Positions 17,763 to 25,367 of a stretch of 54,061 nt of DNA are shown here, piece by piece; position 1 is the first letter of the stretch, and each line of letters starts with the position of its first letter. Under the pieces are notes generated by a model that was not told the DNA's origin, did no database searches, and saw only the letters and a list, made by a program, of their open reading frames with translations. Source of the stretch: Clostridia bacterium (GTDB lineage Bacteria; Bacillota; Clostridia; Oscillospirales; CAG-272). The stretch is taken from contig JAFTST010000032.1 in assembly GCA_017467165.1 (NCBI GenBank), positions 1 to 54,061 on the forward strand, written 5' to 3'. The position numbers and the translations under genes are program-made.

Positions 17763-18524
17763 ATGATTAAAATTATCTATTCTGAAACAGCCCACGATGC
17801 AGGCATCAGAGGTGCTGAGGTTATCTCCGAGGTTCTCGCGTCGAAGAAGAATGCAGTTCTCGGACTTGCAACAGGCTCCTCCCCCGTCGGTATGTACACC
17901 GAGCTTATCAGAAGGTACAATGCGGGTGAGATTTCCTTCGCTGAGGTCAAGAGCGTTAACCTTGACGAGTACGTAGGACTCTCCGCCGACCACGACCAGA
18001 GCTACGCATACTTCATGCACCACAACCTCTTTGACCACGTTGATATCAAGGAGGAGAACACCAACCTCCCGAACGGTCTTGCCGCTGACCCAGTGGCAGA
18101 GTGCGCTCGCTACGATGCAGTCGTTGCTTCTATGGGCGGTGTAGATATTCAGGTGCTCGGCATCGGAAATAACGGACACATCGGATTTAACGAGCCCGAT
18201 ACTCACTTCACCAAGGGAACGGGACTTGTCAACCTCACCGACTCCACCATTGACGCCAACGCGCGCTTCTTCGAGAAGAGAGAGGACGTACCCACTCAGG
18301 CGCTTTCTATGGGTGTCGGACAGATTATGGAGGCTGATAAGATTCTGCTTCTCGCTATGGGACGCGGAAAGGCAGAGATACTGGAGCGCGCCCTTTTCGG
18401 CGATGTTACTCCCTCCGTTCCTGCATCTATTCTTCAGTTCTTCAAGGGCGAGGTTATCGTCTCTGCAGACAAGGAAGCTCTCTCGGTAATCCTTGAGAAG
18501 CACCCCGAGGCTGTCACAAGATAA
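17763..18524 (+). CDS. nagB: Glucosamine-6-phosphate deaminase
   Basis: Converts glucosamine-6-phosphate to fructose-6-phosphate and ammonia, the step that links amino-sugar breakdown to glycolysis. The 253-residue protein carries LGLATGSSPVGMY (phosphate loop), NLDEYVGL with the catalytic Asp/Glu pair, and GIGNNGHIGFNEP. An upstream GTG at 17754 is in frame, but GAGGTG at 17751-17756 is better read as the ribosome site for the ATG at 17763. That site overlaps the stop of the kinase gene, so the two are coupled. It would complete the pathway of the NanE/NagA locus 9-33 kb downstream. Confidence 0.96.
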   Translation: MIKIIYSETAHDAGIRGAEVISEVLASKKNAVLGLATGSSPVGMYTELIRRYNAGEISFAEVKSVNLDEYVGLSADHDQSYAYFMHHNLFDHVDIKEENTNLPNGLAADPVAECARYDAVVASMGGVDIQVLGIGNNGHIGFNEPDTHFTKGTGLVNLTDSTIDANARFFEKREDVPTQALSMGVGQIMEADKILLLAMGRGKAEILERALFGDVTPSVPASILQFFKGEVIVSADKEALSVILEKHPEAVTR

Positions 18525-18550
18525 AAACGAAATATAAGAGAAAAATGCGA

Positions 18551-18598
18551 CACGGCTACACCCAGAGCTTCGATAACAGGGTGCAGCCGTGCCTTTTT
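18551..18598 (+). terminator. Terminator after nagB
   Basis: CACGGCTaCACCC and GGGTGcAGCCGTG (18551-18563 and 18579-18591) form a long stem, followed by CC and five T. Confidence 0.85.
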
Positions 18599-18635
18599 GT
18601 AAATATATGCTTACATCAATTCAGTATACCGAAAA

Positions 18636-19106
18636 TCACTCGATATATACGCGCTTCATTCTCATAGCCATCTTGGGACGGTCGGAATAGTCGGTGGGAA
18701 TCTCGGCTATCTCGTCAACCACGTCCATACCCTCGACAACCTTTCCGAAGGCGGCGTACTGTCCGTCAAGATGGGGAGCGTCCTTGTGCATTATGAAAAA
18801 CTGCGAGGAAGCGGAGTTGGGGTCATAGGAGCGCGCCATAGAGATAACGCCTCTTGTGTGACGGAGGGGGTTGTTCACACCGTTTGAGCGGAATTCGCCC
18901 TTGATTTTCTTCTCAGAGCCGCCCATTCCGTTGCCGAGAGGGTCGCCGCCCTGAATCATAAATCCCTTTATAACTCTGTGAAATATCAGTCCGTCGTAGA
19001 AGCCCTCACTGACAAGGCTCTCAAAGTTCTTGACCGTTATCGGCGCCGCCTCGGGACAGAGCTCAACGCGGATAATACCGCCGTTTTCCATTTCAATTAC
19101 TACCAT
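18636..19106 (-). CDS. ppiB: Cyclophilin-type peptidyl-prolyl cis-trans isomerase
   Basis: Catalyses cis-trans isomerisation of proline peptide bonds. At 156 residues with no signal peptide it is a small cytosolic bacterial cyclophilin. Conserved active-site blocks are visible: FHRVIKGFMIQGGDP, RGVISMARS, SASSQFFIM and HLDGQYAAFGKV. The start codon follows AAGGAG. It is a stand-alone gene between the nagB terminator and the divergent ytvI-like gene. Confidence 0.93.
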   Translation of the reverse strand: MVVIEMENGGIIRVELCPEAAPITVKNFESLVSEGFYDGLIFHRVIKGFMIQGGDPLGNGMGGSEKKIKGEFRSNGVNNPLRHTRGVISMARSYDPNSASSQFFIMHKDAPHLDGQYAAFGKVVEGMDVVDEIAEIPTDYSDRPKMAMRMKRVYIE

Positions 19107-19196
19107 TTTTCTTCTCCTTTTAAATTAAATGTATTTTTTGATATATATTTACTCCTTGGTGGATAAACTATACTGTGAATGCTTTTGGGGGTGAAT

Positions 19197-20243
19197 ATGG
19201 GATATGATAGGGTGAGAAAAATTGCATATTACACGATAGCGATACTCGGAGCTATGCTCCTTTCGTATATCTTCATAAGATACGTCTTTCTTCTGATATT
19301 GCCGTTCCTGATTGCCGCGGCTATCGTCTTTTCCATAGAGCGACCTGCCGTGTGGCTGAGAGATAAGCTCCATATGAGTGTGAGGCTCTCGCGTCTGTGT
19401 ATGACCTTGCTCGCGACGCTCGCGTTTTTCGGGCTGGTCGGGCTCGGGGTGTGGTGGATAGCGGCAGAGCTGTGGGAGTTTATCTCGGGCGAGGGCGGCG
19501 TCAGAATAGAGGCGGCTATCGAGGAGCTGACAAGCTCTGGCGGCATCTTCGGCGCGCTTGGCGATAAGGTTGGAGACGCGGTCTACTCGCTCGCTATCTC
19601 GCTTATTGAAAACCTCGGCAGCTTTCTTTCCTCGTTTCTCGGCGCTGTTCCAAGGGCAATACTTTTCCTCGTTATCACCGTGATTTCCTCGGTATATTTC
19701 GCCCTTGACCTCGACGTTATCAGGGGCTTTTTAGCCCGTGTGCTTCCAAATAGCGCGACACGGGTGCTCGGAAGGCTCAAAAAGGGCTTTTTTTCCGCCA
19801 TCGTCGGCTATATCCGCTCCTATTCACTGCTTATGCTGTTCACCTTTGGCGTTCTGTTGCTCGGGTTTTTCATACTCGGGGTAGAGCACTTCGTTCTTTT
19901 CGCCTTCGTCATATCGCTGCTCGACGCCCTGCCCGTTATCGGGGTAGGTACCGCGCTTATCCCCTGGGGAGTGTATCTAGTTATTACGAAAAACGCCCCC
20001 TTGGGCGTAGCCCTTTTGATTTTGTATCTCACCCACACCGTCCTCCGTCAGCTCGTCGAGCCGAGAATAGTCGGAAAAAATCTGGGTGTTCATCCGATAA
20101 TAACGCTCGTGGTACTGTATATCGGTTACTCGCTTTTCGGCTTTTTCGGCATACTTCTTGTACCTGTATTCACCGTCTTACTTGAGGTCATACTCGGAAA
20201 GGATAATTCCGCCGAGGTCGACGAGGGGTCCGTCGCCGAGTGA
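19197..20243 (+). CDS. ytvI: AI-2E-family / YtvI-like integral membrane protein
   Basis: This polytopic membrane protein has about 348 residues from the ATG at 19197, which sits 5 bases after GGGGG. An in-frame ATG at 19179 has no ribosome site. Paired N-terminal helices are followed by a soluble segment and then a C-terminal helical bundle. The hallmark of the AI-2E/PerM family is the segment around DALPVIGVGTALIPWG and the later LVEPRIVGKNLGVHP. Within Clostridia the closest named type is the sporulation membrane protein YtvI, but the transported substrate, if any, is unknown. Its last 66 bases overlap the end of the convergent downstream gene. Confidence 0.85.
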   Translation: MGYDRVRKIAYYTIAILGAMLLSYIFIRYVFLLILPFLIAAAIVFSIERPAVWLRDKLHMSVRLSRLCMTLLATLAFFGLVGLGVWWIAAELWEFISGEGGVRIEAAIEELTSSGGIFGALGDKVGDAVYSLAISLIENLGSFLSSFLGAVPRAILFLVITVISSVYFALDLDVIRGFLARVLPNSATRVLGRLKKGFFSAIVGYIRSYSLLMLFTFGVLLLGFFILGVEHFVLFAFVISLLDALPVIGVGTALIPWGVYLVITKNAPLGVALLILYLTHTVLRQLVEPRIVGKNLGVHPIITLVVLYIGYSLFGFFGILLVPVFTVLLEVILGKDNSAEVDEGSVAE

Positions 20244-20918
20244 AACAACCTCGAGCCCCTCACCCTCGCAGGCGGAGAGAATATCGGGATAGCTCCTGTG
20301 CGTTTTCGGGTCGCCGAGGAAGTATATCTTGTTTTCGAACACCCCGGCGCACCCGCCAATAAAGCCGTATTCGTATGGAGGGAGTAGAATATCTCCGTTT
20401 TCTATAAGCGTGACGCGTATCCCCTCTGTCTCCAGCGCCCTTTTCATTCCACAGTCCGCGGTGATTGCCGCGCTATCCGTGAGCTTCAGGGTGGTGCAGG
20501 CGGGGTAGCCCTGCTTTATGGGAACTATTTTCAAGCCCATCGAGCGCGCCTTTTCGATAACGTAGGGGGAAGCCGTGTCGGATTTTATAAATAACCTGTC
20601 CCCTATTCTCAGCGCGTTCAGCTTGGCGTCCTCGGGGTACTCACAGCCGAGCTTGTCAGATGTGAAGTAGAGCTTCGCTCTGCCGCTTAGCATCAGGCAC
20701 AGGTCGGTGAAAATATGCGGAGCCACCTCGCAGTAATCTGCTACCGAGATATACTCGTCACCGAGCGGCAGAAGCAGCATATCCGTGTGCGACGCCACAG
20801 CCTCGGGCAGCGTGGGGGAGGGCGGCAGAGTCAAAATATCGAAGCCAAGAAGTCTGAGCCGCCTCTCCATTTCGGGCGGTATACGGCAGTCTGTTATAGC
20901 AAATTTTCTTTTCATCAT
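20178..20918 (-). CDS. Conserved hypothetical protein (DUF6873-like)
   Basis: This 246-residue cytosolic protein resembles a clostridial family that I recall as DUF6873, with a proposed GME (amidinotransferase-like) fold. Visible conserved blocks are IKQGYPACTT, DSAAITADCGMKRAL, YEYGFIGGCAG and YFLGDPKTH; these have the spacing of the family, including a Cys and a His that could be catalytic. No reaction is established. Its stop lies 66 bases inside the end of the convergent ytvI-like gene, an unusually long coding overlap. Confidence 0.7.
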   Translation of the reverse strand: MMKRKFAITDCRIPPEMERRLRLLGFDILTLPPSPTLPEAVASHTDMLLLPLGDEYISVADYCEVAPHIFTDLCLMLSGRAKLYFTSDKLGCEYPEDAKLNALRIGDRLFIKSDTASPYVIEKARSMGLKIVPIKQGYPACTTLKLTDSAAITADCGMKRALETEGIRVTLIENGDILLPPYEYGFIGGCAGVFENKIYFLGDPKTHRSYPDILSACEGEGLEVVSLGDGPLVDLGGIILSEYDLK

Positions 20919-21023
20919 ATACCCTGCGCTAAACTGGGCGCAGTCCTCTTTATCTTAGGTTTTCCGGCTTTTTCGGATGCCCTTGAGCTCTGTCGAAAAG
21001 CCTACCTTAACTTATATAAAAAC

Positions 21024-21056
21024 AAAAAGCCCCGCTATAATCAAGCGGAGCTTTTG
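21024..21056 (-). terminator. Terminator of rpmB
   Basis: Read on the minus strand, AAAAGCTCCGCT pairs with AGCGGGGCTTTT across a short loop, and the run continues into T-rich sequence. It lies directly after the rpmB stop. Confidence 0.8.
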
Positions 21057-21058
21057 CA

Positions 21059-21244
21059 TTATGCGCGCTCAACCTTTCCTGAACGAAGGCAACGGGAGCA
21101 TACGCTAACGGTGGTATGGGAACCATCAACAACTGCCTTAACCTTACGGATGTTGGGCTTCCACGTTCTGTTGGTCTTACGGTTAGAGTGAGAAACGTTA
21201 TGACCGAAGGTCACGCCCTTACCGCAGATACTGCACTTAGCCAT
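21059..21244 (-). CDS. rpmB: 50S ribosomal protein L28 (zinc-binding form)
   Basis: A 61-residue component of the large ribosomal subunit. The sequence has the L28 core (GHNVSHSNRKTNR, RKVKA). Two cysteine pairs, CSIC near the start and CSRC near the end, mark the zinc-binding C+ form. The start codon follows AGGAGGTG. It is monocistronic between its own promoter and terminator. Confidence 0.97.
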   Translation of the reverse strand: MAKCSICGKGVTFGHNVSHSNRKTNRTWKPNIRKVKAVVDGSHTTVSVCSRCLRSGKVERA

Positions 21245-21321
21245 TTTGACACCTCCTAAATATTAGCCACTTGGGCCGACATTTATATATATTTTTTTGT
21301 TAATCATAAATCGGCTTTGTT

Positions 21322-21350
21322 ATTATAACACAAGCGATTTGAAAAAGCAA
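21322..21350 (-). promoter_or_regulatory. Promoter of rpmB
   Basis: On the minus strand TTGCTT (21350-21345) and TATAAT (21327-21322) are separated by 17 bases. It starts 9 bases after the stop of the upstream small gene. Confidence 0.75.
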
Positions 21351-21358
21351 GAGTTTTT

Positions 21359-21532
21359 TTAATTTTTTTGAAAAAAATGAATTATAGAATATTTATTTGC
21401 TCGTTGTCTTGTAAAATATATTTCGTAGTGCTGATTATTATATTCAAATTTAACAAGTCCTATTTTATCTGTGAAACAATCTTTCGGTGCATGCTTTTTA
21501 AGTTCGACAAAACGTGTATAAAGTTCACCCAT
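21359..21532 (-). CDS. Small hypothetical protein coupled to the four-helix-bundle gene
   Basis: This 57-residue reading frame starts MGELYTRFVELKK and ends IIHFFQKN. Its ATG lies inside the last codons of the four-helix-bundle gene (ATG at 21532, that gene's TGA at 21527-21525), a typical coupled arrangement. It is basic, without membrane segments. Both genes are clearly more AT-rich than their neighbours, which hints at shared transfer. I do not recognise the family. The overlap and intact frame are the main support for it being real. Confidence 0.5.
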   Translation of the reverse strand: MGELYTRFVELKKHAPKDCFTDKIGLVKFEYNNQHYEIYFTRQRANKYSIIHFFQKN

Positions 21533-21875
21533 CGTTGTTCTCCTTTGCGGTGTTGATAGAAGCTATTAAGATTCTTTTTATTTCCGTACACCTATCAAGC
21601 AAGGATTTATCGTGATAATACCCGCTTTCTAAAATCAATTCAATCCAATATTCTGTTTCTGAACACTCTTTCAAAGCAATTTGAAGCTTGGCAATAAAGT
21701 CAGCTTTGCCGTGAGCATAAAACGCTTCGCGGATATTCGCACCGATACTCGTACCCGAACGCAGAAATTGATTGATCAATGCACTTTCGCACTTTGCTTC
21801 TCTTAATGCTTTGCAAGCGCGAATAACCTCCAAAGCAAACGCTTTCGACTTTATCATCAAAGGACTGTCTGACAT
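21525..21875 (-). CDS. Four-helix-bundle protein (S23/TIGR02436-like)
   Basis: The protein is about 116 residues from the ATG at 21875; an in-frame GTG at 21893 lies too near the predicted transcription start (about 21899). The sequence has the hallmarks of the 23S-rRNA intervening-sequence/four-helix-bundle family: SKAFALEVIRACKAL, FLRSGTSIGANIREA and KLQIALKECSETEYWIELI. Such proteins are found inside rRNA insertions, as stand-alone genes and as Avd in diversity-generating retroelements. No reverse transcriptase or variable repeat is nearby. Function is unknown. It is AT-rich relative to the window and coupled to a 57-residue small gene. Confidence 0.85.
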   Translation of the reverse strand: MSDSPLMIKSKAFALEVIRACKALREAKCESALINQFLRSGTSIGANIREAFYAHGKADFIAKLQIALKECSETEYWIELILESGYYHDKSLLDRCTEIKRILIASINTAKENNDG

Positions 21876-21905
21876 AACCTTACCAACTTTCACCTTTCTA
21901 TGATA

Positions 21906-21934
21906 AGTATAAGATAAAACTTATAACTTTTCAA
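21906..21934 (-). promoter_or_regulatory. Promoter of the four-helix-bundle gene
   Basis: On the minus strand TTGAAA (21934-21929) and TATACT (21911-21906) are separated by 17 bases. Confidence 0.65.
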
Positions 21935-21980
21935 CTTGATATAATAAAAAATGCTTTTCGACCAACGGGAGAAAAGCTAC

Positions 21981-22071
21981 CTTACTTCTTCACTATTCAC
22001 TATTACCTTTTACTTTCCAAAAATCCCGCCAAGTTAGTGAAAAGTGAAGAGTGAAAAGTGAAAAAGTAAAA
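21981..22071. repeat. Imperfect inverted repeat of GTGAA/TTCAC units
   Basis: The left part (about 21981-22017) is rich in TTCACTATTCAC-type units. The right part (about 22031-22071) is rich in AGTGAAAAGTGAA-type units, which are roughly their reverse complement. This non-coding stretch separates the four-helix-bundle promoter from the tRNA terminator. It may be a remnant of a small dispersed element; similar GAAAATGGAGAATTGAAAAT text opens the window. Confidence 0.45.
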
Positions 22072-22097
22072 ATCCCACGCTGACCGCGCGGGATTTT
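22068..22097 (-). terminator. Terminator of tRNA-Gln
   Basis: Read on the minus strand, AAATCCCGCG and CGTGGGATTT form a stem, followed by a T-rich tail directly after the CCA end of the tRNA. Confidence 0.75.
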
Positions 22098-22172
22098 TGG
22101 CAGGGGTAGCTGGATTTGAACCAACGAGTGAAGGAGTCAAAGTCCTTTGCCTTACCGCTTGGCGATACCCCT
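22098..22172 (-). tRNA. tRNA-Gln (anticodon TTG)
   Basis: Read on the minus strand, the 75-base gene folds into a cloverleaf: acceptor AGGGGTA paired with TACCCCT, discriminator G and encoded CCA; a D arm with AAGCGGTAAGGC; an anticodon stem AAGGA/TCCTT enclosing CTTTGAC, giving anticodon TTG; and a T arm with GGTTCAAATCC. It has its own promoter and terminator. Confidence 0.96.
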
Positions 22173-22197
22173 ATCTGGCTTCAAAGAGCCGCTTGCA

Positions 22198-22226
22198 ATT
22201 ATAACACAAAGCAATTTTGTTGTCAA
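22198..22226 (-). promoter_or_regulatory. Promoter of tRNA-Gln
   Basis: On the minus strand TTGACA (22226-22221) and TATAAT (22203-22198), a perfect consensus pair, are separated by 17 bases. They sit about 25 bases upstream of the tRNA. Confidence 0.9.
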
Positions 22227-22368
22227 GACGGTTGGTTAAATTAAAATATTTGATGGGAATATTATGTATTCCCGAGGGTATATGCTCACGGGGAGCATAA
22301 GACAGCAGGGATATGCTCACGGCTGACTTAAAAGAGAGGGTGCTGCTGATAACGAATGCCTCTGCGCC
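22227..22368. other. Intergenic, short repeats
   Basis: Holds TATGCTC/GAGCATA, a 7-pair hairpin (about 22280-22299), and a second copy of ATATGCTCACGG near 22310. The hairpin could end the leftward MazG-like transcript. No coding frame is evident. Confidence 0.4.
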
Positions 22369-22704
22369 TCAGTCGTCGCCGTCCTTTCGGTTTTTTGAGC
22401 CCTCCTCGGAGAAGCCCTCGGGATATCTTTTCCGCAGCTTATCAATGTTTTTCTCGAGGACCTCCTCAAGAGTGATATCGAGCGCTTCTGCCGCCTCGGC
22501 AAGATACCAGGCAACGTCGCCAAGCTCCTTGATAAGATGCTCCCTGTCAAGCTCGTGTCCGTGGGCGTACCACTTCTTTATCGAGTCGATAAATTCGCCA
22601 GCCTCGCCGCACAGTCCCATGGCGCTGTTGATAAGAATCTGCTCCCTTGAGAGCTCGGGATTTTTTGTCCTCATAGCGAGAAGTTGATATTCATTTATCG
22701 TCAT
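22369..22704 (-). CDS. MazG-like nucleotide pyrophosphohydrolase
   Basis: This 111-residue all-alpha protein is of the MazG-like superfamily, which hydrolyses nucleoside triphosphates to monophosphates and pyrophosphate, often as house-cleaning. The metal-binding helices are visible: GLCGEAGEFIDSIKK (ExxE type) and LIKELGDVAWYLAE (ExxD type). It is one domain only, as in short MazG-like proteins, not the two-domain MazG. Its promoter is divergent from that of the arsR-like gene. Confidence 0.88.
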   Translation of the reverse strand: MTINEYQLLAMRTKNPELSREQILINSAMGLCGEAGEFIDSIKKWYAHGHELDREHLIKELGDVAWYLAEAAEALDITLEEVLEKNIDKLRKRYPEGFSEEGSKNRKDGDD

Positions 22705-22733
22705 TTTTCTATCTCCTGTCGGCTTTTTAGTTT

Positions 22734-22762
22734 AGTATAGCACAAGGTAGGGATTTTGTAAA
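22734..22762 (-). promoter_or_regulatory. Promoter of the MazG-like gene
   Basis: On the minus strand TTTACA (22762-22757) and TATACT (22739-22734) are separated by 17 bases. Confidence 0.65.
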
Positions 22763-22815
22763 TAGTCTATCCCGTGTCGAATAAATAAATTTTTTGGGGA
22801 AAATCCAATTTAGTC

Positions 22816-22844
22816 TTGACGAAATTAAATTAGCGAGTTATAAT
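22816..22844 (+). promoter_or_regulatory. Promoter of the arsR-like/ABC exporter operon
   Basis: TTGACG (22816-22821), a 17-base spacer and TATAAT (22839-22844). The predicted start near 22851 leaves a leader of about 20 bases. This excludes the upstream TTG at 22849 as the start codon of the regulator. Confidence 0.85.
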
Positions 22845-22872
22845 ATGGTTGACAAAAATTGAGGAGGACGTT

Positions 22873-23226
22873 ATGGACGAGAGGATACTCAGAGCCTTGT
22901 GTGAGCCGAGGCGCTTTCTTCTTTTAGAGCTGATGGCGGAGCGGGTATACTGCGTCAAGGCGCTGGCGAGGAAAAGCAATCTTTCCGAATCCGCAGTATC
23001 ACAGCACTTGAAGGTGCTTCGCGAGGCGGGACTTGTATATGGAGTGAAAAAGGGCTATTATACGCACTACGGTCTTGATAAGGTGGCGTTGGCTGTGGTC
23101 GTTGATGCACTCGTCAGGCTGAGAGATGCAGAAAGAAGGCCCTGCGACAGACCCTACTACGGCTGCTCCGAGTCGGAGCACGTCAAGTGCAACGCCTACG
23201 TGCCGCCGGAAAAGAGGGGTGAATAA
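22873..23226 (+). CDS. ArsR-family winged-helix repressor
   Basis: This 117-residue DNA-binding regulator starts at the ATG behind GAGGAGG. The winged helix is clear: KALARKSNLSESAVSQHLKVLREAGLVYGVKKGYYTHY. The C-terminus carries cysteines (RPCDRPYYGCSESEHVKCNAY) that could bind metal or sense thiols, though the classic ELCVCDL arsenic motif is absent. It directly precedes an ABC exporter gene, separated by one base, so it most likely represses this operon in response to the exporter's substrate. Confidence 0.9.
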   Translation: MDERILRALCEPRRFLLLELMAERVYCVKALARKSNLSESAVSQHLKVLREAGLVYGVKKGYYTHYGLDKVALAVVVDALVRLRDAERRPCDRPYYGCSESEHVKCNAYVPPEKRGE

Positions 23227-23227
23227 G

Positions 23228-24961
23228 ATGTTAAAAAGATTTTTGAGCTACTACAAGCCGCACAGGAAAATGCTGACGCTTGACCTGTTGGCGTCGCGGT
23301 TTATCTCGCTTATCGGTATGGTATATCCGATAGTGACGAACAATATGCTGAACGATTACATACCGAACAAGATGTATCTTACGATAGTTATAGCGGGCGT
23401 TATCGTTCTTGTGCTGTACACCGTTCGTATGATGCTTCGCTATTTCGTGCAGTACTACGGACATATTATAGGTGTCAAAATGCAGTCGCAGATGCGACAG
23501 GACCTTTTCTCGCACCTGCAGAGGCTGCCCTACCGCTTCTATGATAACAACGAGACGGGAAAGATTATGACACGTATCACGAGCGACCTTTTCGAGGTGT
23601 GCGAGCTCGCTCACCACGGCCCCGAAAACCTGCTTATCAGCTCGGTTATGATTATTCTTTCCTTCACCTATCTTATGACAATCGACTGGGTGCTCACGCT
23701 GATTATATTCACCTGCGTGCCGATACTCGTCGTAGTTACCTCGAAGTTCAGAAAGGCTATGAAAAGCGCCTTCGACGACAGAAGGAAAAGCAACGCGGTT
23801 ATCAACGCATCGGTCGAGAGCAGTGTCACGGGCATCAGAGTGACCAAGGCGTATACCAACGCAGAGCTGGAGAGGGAAAAGTTCTCGAAGGGTGACGAGC
23901 AATTCGTCGAAGCATCGCGCAGCGCTTATCACGCGATGGCGAGATTTCATTCCTCGACCTCCTTTATCACCGACGTTTTCAACGTATTTATACTTATCGC
24001 GGGCGGTCTGTTTCTGTACGCGGGAAGAATCTCCTTTGGAGATTATTCGACCTTTATCGTTTCGGTAGCGCTGTTCATTAACCCCGTTACCACCCTTATC
24101 TCCTTCATGGAGCAGTTCCAGAAAGGCGTCAGCGGCTTCAAGCGCTTCTGCGAAATAATGGACGAGGAGCCTGAGAGGGATATTGAGGGCGCGGTTGAGC
24201 TTACCGACGTCGAGGGCGAGATTGAGTTTAAGAACGTCAGCTACTCCTACGATGCGACCAAGGAGGTCCTGAGGGAGGTCAATCTCAGGATAGAGAAGGG
24301 AAAAAAGCTCGCTCTGGTCGGTCCCTCGGGCGGTGGAAAGACAACGCTCTGTCACCTTCTGCCCAGGTTCTACGCTCTGGAGGAGGGCTCTGGAGAAATT
24401 CTTATTGACGGGGTGGATATAAGAGGTCTTTCGCTCGACTCGATAAGGAAAAATATCGGTATAGTACAGCAGGACGTCTTCCTGTTCGTCGGTACAATCC
24501 GCGACAACATTCTCTACGGCAGACCCGACGCCACCGAGGAAGAAATGATACTCGCCGCCCAGCGCGCCAATATCCACGACTATATAATGACACTGAATAA
24601 CGGCTACGACACCGAGATTGGCGAGCGCGGAGTGAAGCTCTCGGGCGGTCAGAAGCAGAGAATAAGCATAGCCAGAGTGTTCCTCAAGGACCCAGCGATA
24701 CTCATTCTCGACGAGGCGACGAGCGCTCTCGATAACACCACGGAGGTGCTCATTCAGGAGGCGCTGGACGAGCTCTGCCTCGGTAGAACGACGATGGTTG
24801 TCGCGCACAGGCTCTCGACTATCAGAAACGCCGACGAGATTGCCGTCGTTATGGACGGAAGAATTACCGAAAGGGGAACTCACGAGGAGCTTATCGAAAA
24901 CGGCGGCACCTACAAGGAGCTGTACGCCCTGCAATTCAGGGACAACGATTATCTTGAATAA
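23228..24961 (+). CDS. ABC exporter, fused permease/ATPase
   Basis: This 577-residue half-transporter is of the MsbA/LmrA type. An N-terminal six-helix membrane domain spans about residues 1-310. It is followed by a nucleotide-binding domain with Walker A GPSGGGKTTL, signature LSGGQKQR and Walker B AILILDEATSALD, then the H-loop VAHRLST. It probably works as a homodimer, as there is no partner gene. It exports a drug, lipid or peptide of unknown nature. It is cotranscribed with, and probably controlled by, the ArsR-type regulator immediately upstream. Confidence 0.92.
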   Translation: MLKRFLSYYKPHRKMLTLDLLASRFISLIGMVYPIVTNNMLNDYIPNKMYLTIVIAGVIVLVLYTVRMMLRYFVQYYGHIIGVKMQSQMRQDLFSHLQRLPYRFYDNNETGKIMTRITSDLFEVCELAHHGPENLLISSVMIILSFTYLMTIDWVLTLIIFTCVPILVVVTSKFRKAMKSAFDDRRKSNAVINASVESSVTGIRVTKAYTNAELEREKFSKGDEQFVEASRSAYHAMARFHSSTSFITDVFNVFILIAGGLFLYAGRISFGDYSTFIVSVALFINPVTTLISFMEQFQKGVSGFKRFCEIMDEEPERDIEGAVELTDVEGEIEFKNVSYSYDATKEVLREVNLRIEKGKKLALVGPSGGGKTTLCHLLPRFYALEEGSGEILIDGVDIRGLSLDSIRKNIGIVQQDVFLFVGTIRDNILYGRPDATEEEMILAAQRANIHDYIMTLNNGYDTEIGERGVKLSGGQKQRISIARVFLKDPAILILDEATSALDNTTEVLIQEALDELCLGRTTMVVAHRLSTIRNADEIAVVMDGRITERGTHEELIENGGTYKELYALQFRDNDYLE

Positions 24962-24995
24962 GCTTTTTGAAAATGCTTTCTTTCGAATATTTGAA

Positions 24996-25032
24996 AGAGG
25001 TGCTGTGAAATACAGCACCTCTGTTTTTTTTA
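24996..25032 (+). terminator. Terminator after the ABC exporter
   Basis: AGAGGTGCTGT and ACAGCACCTCT form a perfect 11-pair stem with loop GAAAT, followed by G and about nine T. Confidence 0.93.
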
Positions 25033-25286
25033 TGTTGTTTTTGGGGAAAAGGGCACCCCGTGTCAAATCTTTTTGACCGGTTTTCTTGAATAATTGTTGA
25101 TATATACGGTATCGCTATTCGCTTTCTCCCGCTCGATATATTGGACTCTGAGAGTAGCGTTGCTTTTCCTCGAGGTGCACGAGGCACCAATCCTCGAGGC
25201 GCTCTACAAAGACGTTTTTCGGATTTCTCAAATGAAAAGTCAAGCGGACTTTGGGGTATTCTTGCGGGCACTCGAAATATAAGAAA
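25033..25286. other. Intergenic stretch, no gene
   Basis: Between the exporter terminator and the next hairpin I see only short broken frames. It contains CACCCCGTGTC (about 25055-25065), a partial copy of the intergenic motif at 3411 and 22771, and GAGGTGC/GAGGCAC imperfect repeats near 25171-25200. It may be decayed sequence. Confidence 0.4.
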
Positions 25287-25312
25287 AGCCTCGGCTTTTC
25301 TGCCGAGGCTGT
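25280..25312 (-). terminator. Terminator of the 169-residue hypothetical gene
   Basis: AGCCTCGGC and GCCGAGGCT (25287-25295 and 25302-25310) form a 9-pair stem. Read leftward it is followed by TTTTCTT. Confidence 0.75.
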
Positions 25313-25367
25313 TTCTTGCTATGCGGTATAAATCCGTCGGGATTGGCTTATTCCGGGGGCTTGTGGG

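Noticed and set aside
21368..21556. A 62-codon plus-strand frame rich in Phe, Ile and Cys
   Set aside because: It overlaps the coupled small gene and the four-helix-bundle gene in antisense, lacks a ribosome site and arises from AT-rich sequence.
21525..21893. Avd accessory gene of a diversity-generating retroelement
   Set aside because: The four-helix-bundle fold fits, but no reverse transcriptase, template repeat or variable repeat lies nearby.
22849..22872. TTG start for the ArsR-type regulator
   Set aside because: The promoter places the transcript start near 22851, after this codon, and GAGGAGG lies directly ahead of the ATG at 22873.
23231..25066. A 611-codon open frame opposite the ABC exporter
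   Set aside because: It runs through the terminator of the exporter and has no recognisable domain; it is an antisense artefact of codon bias.
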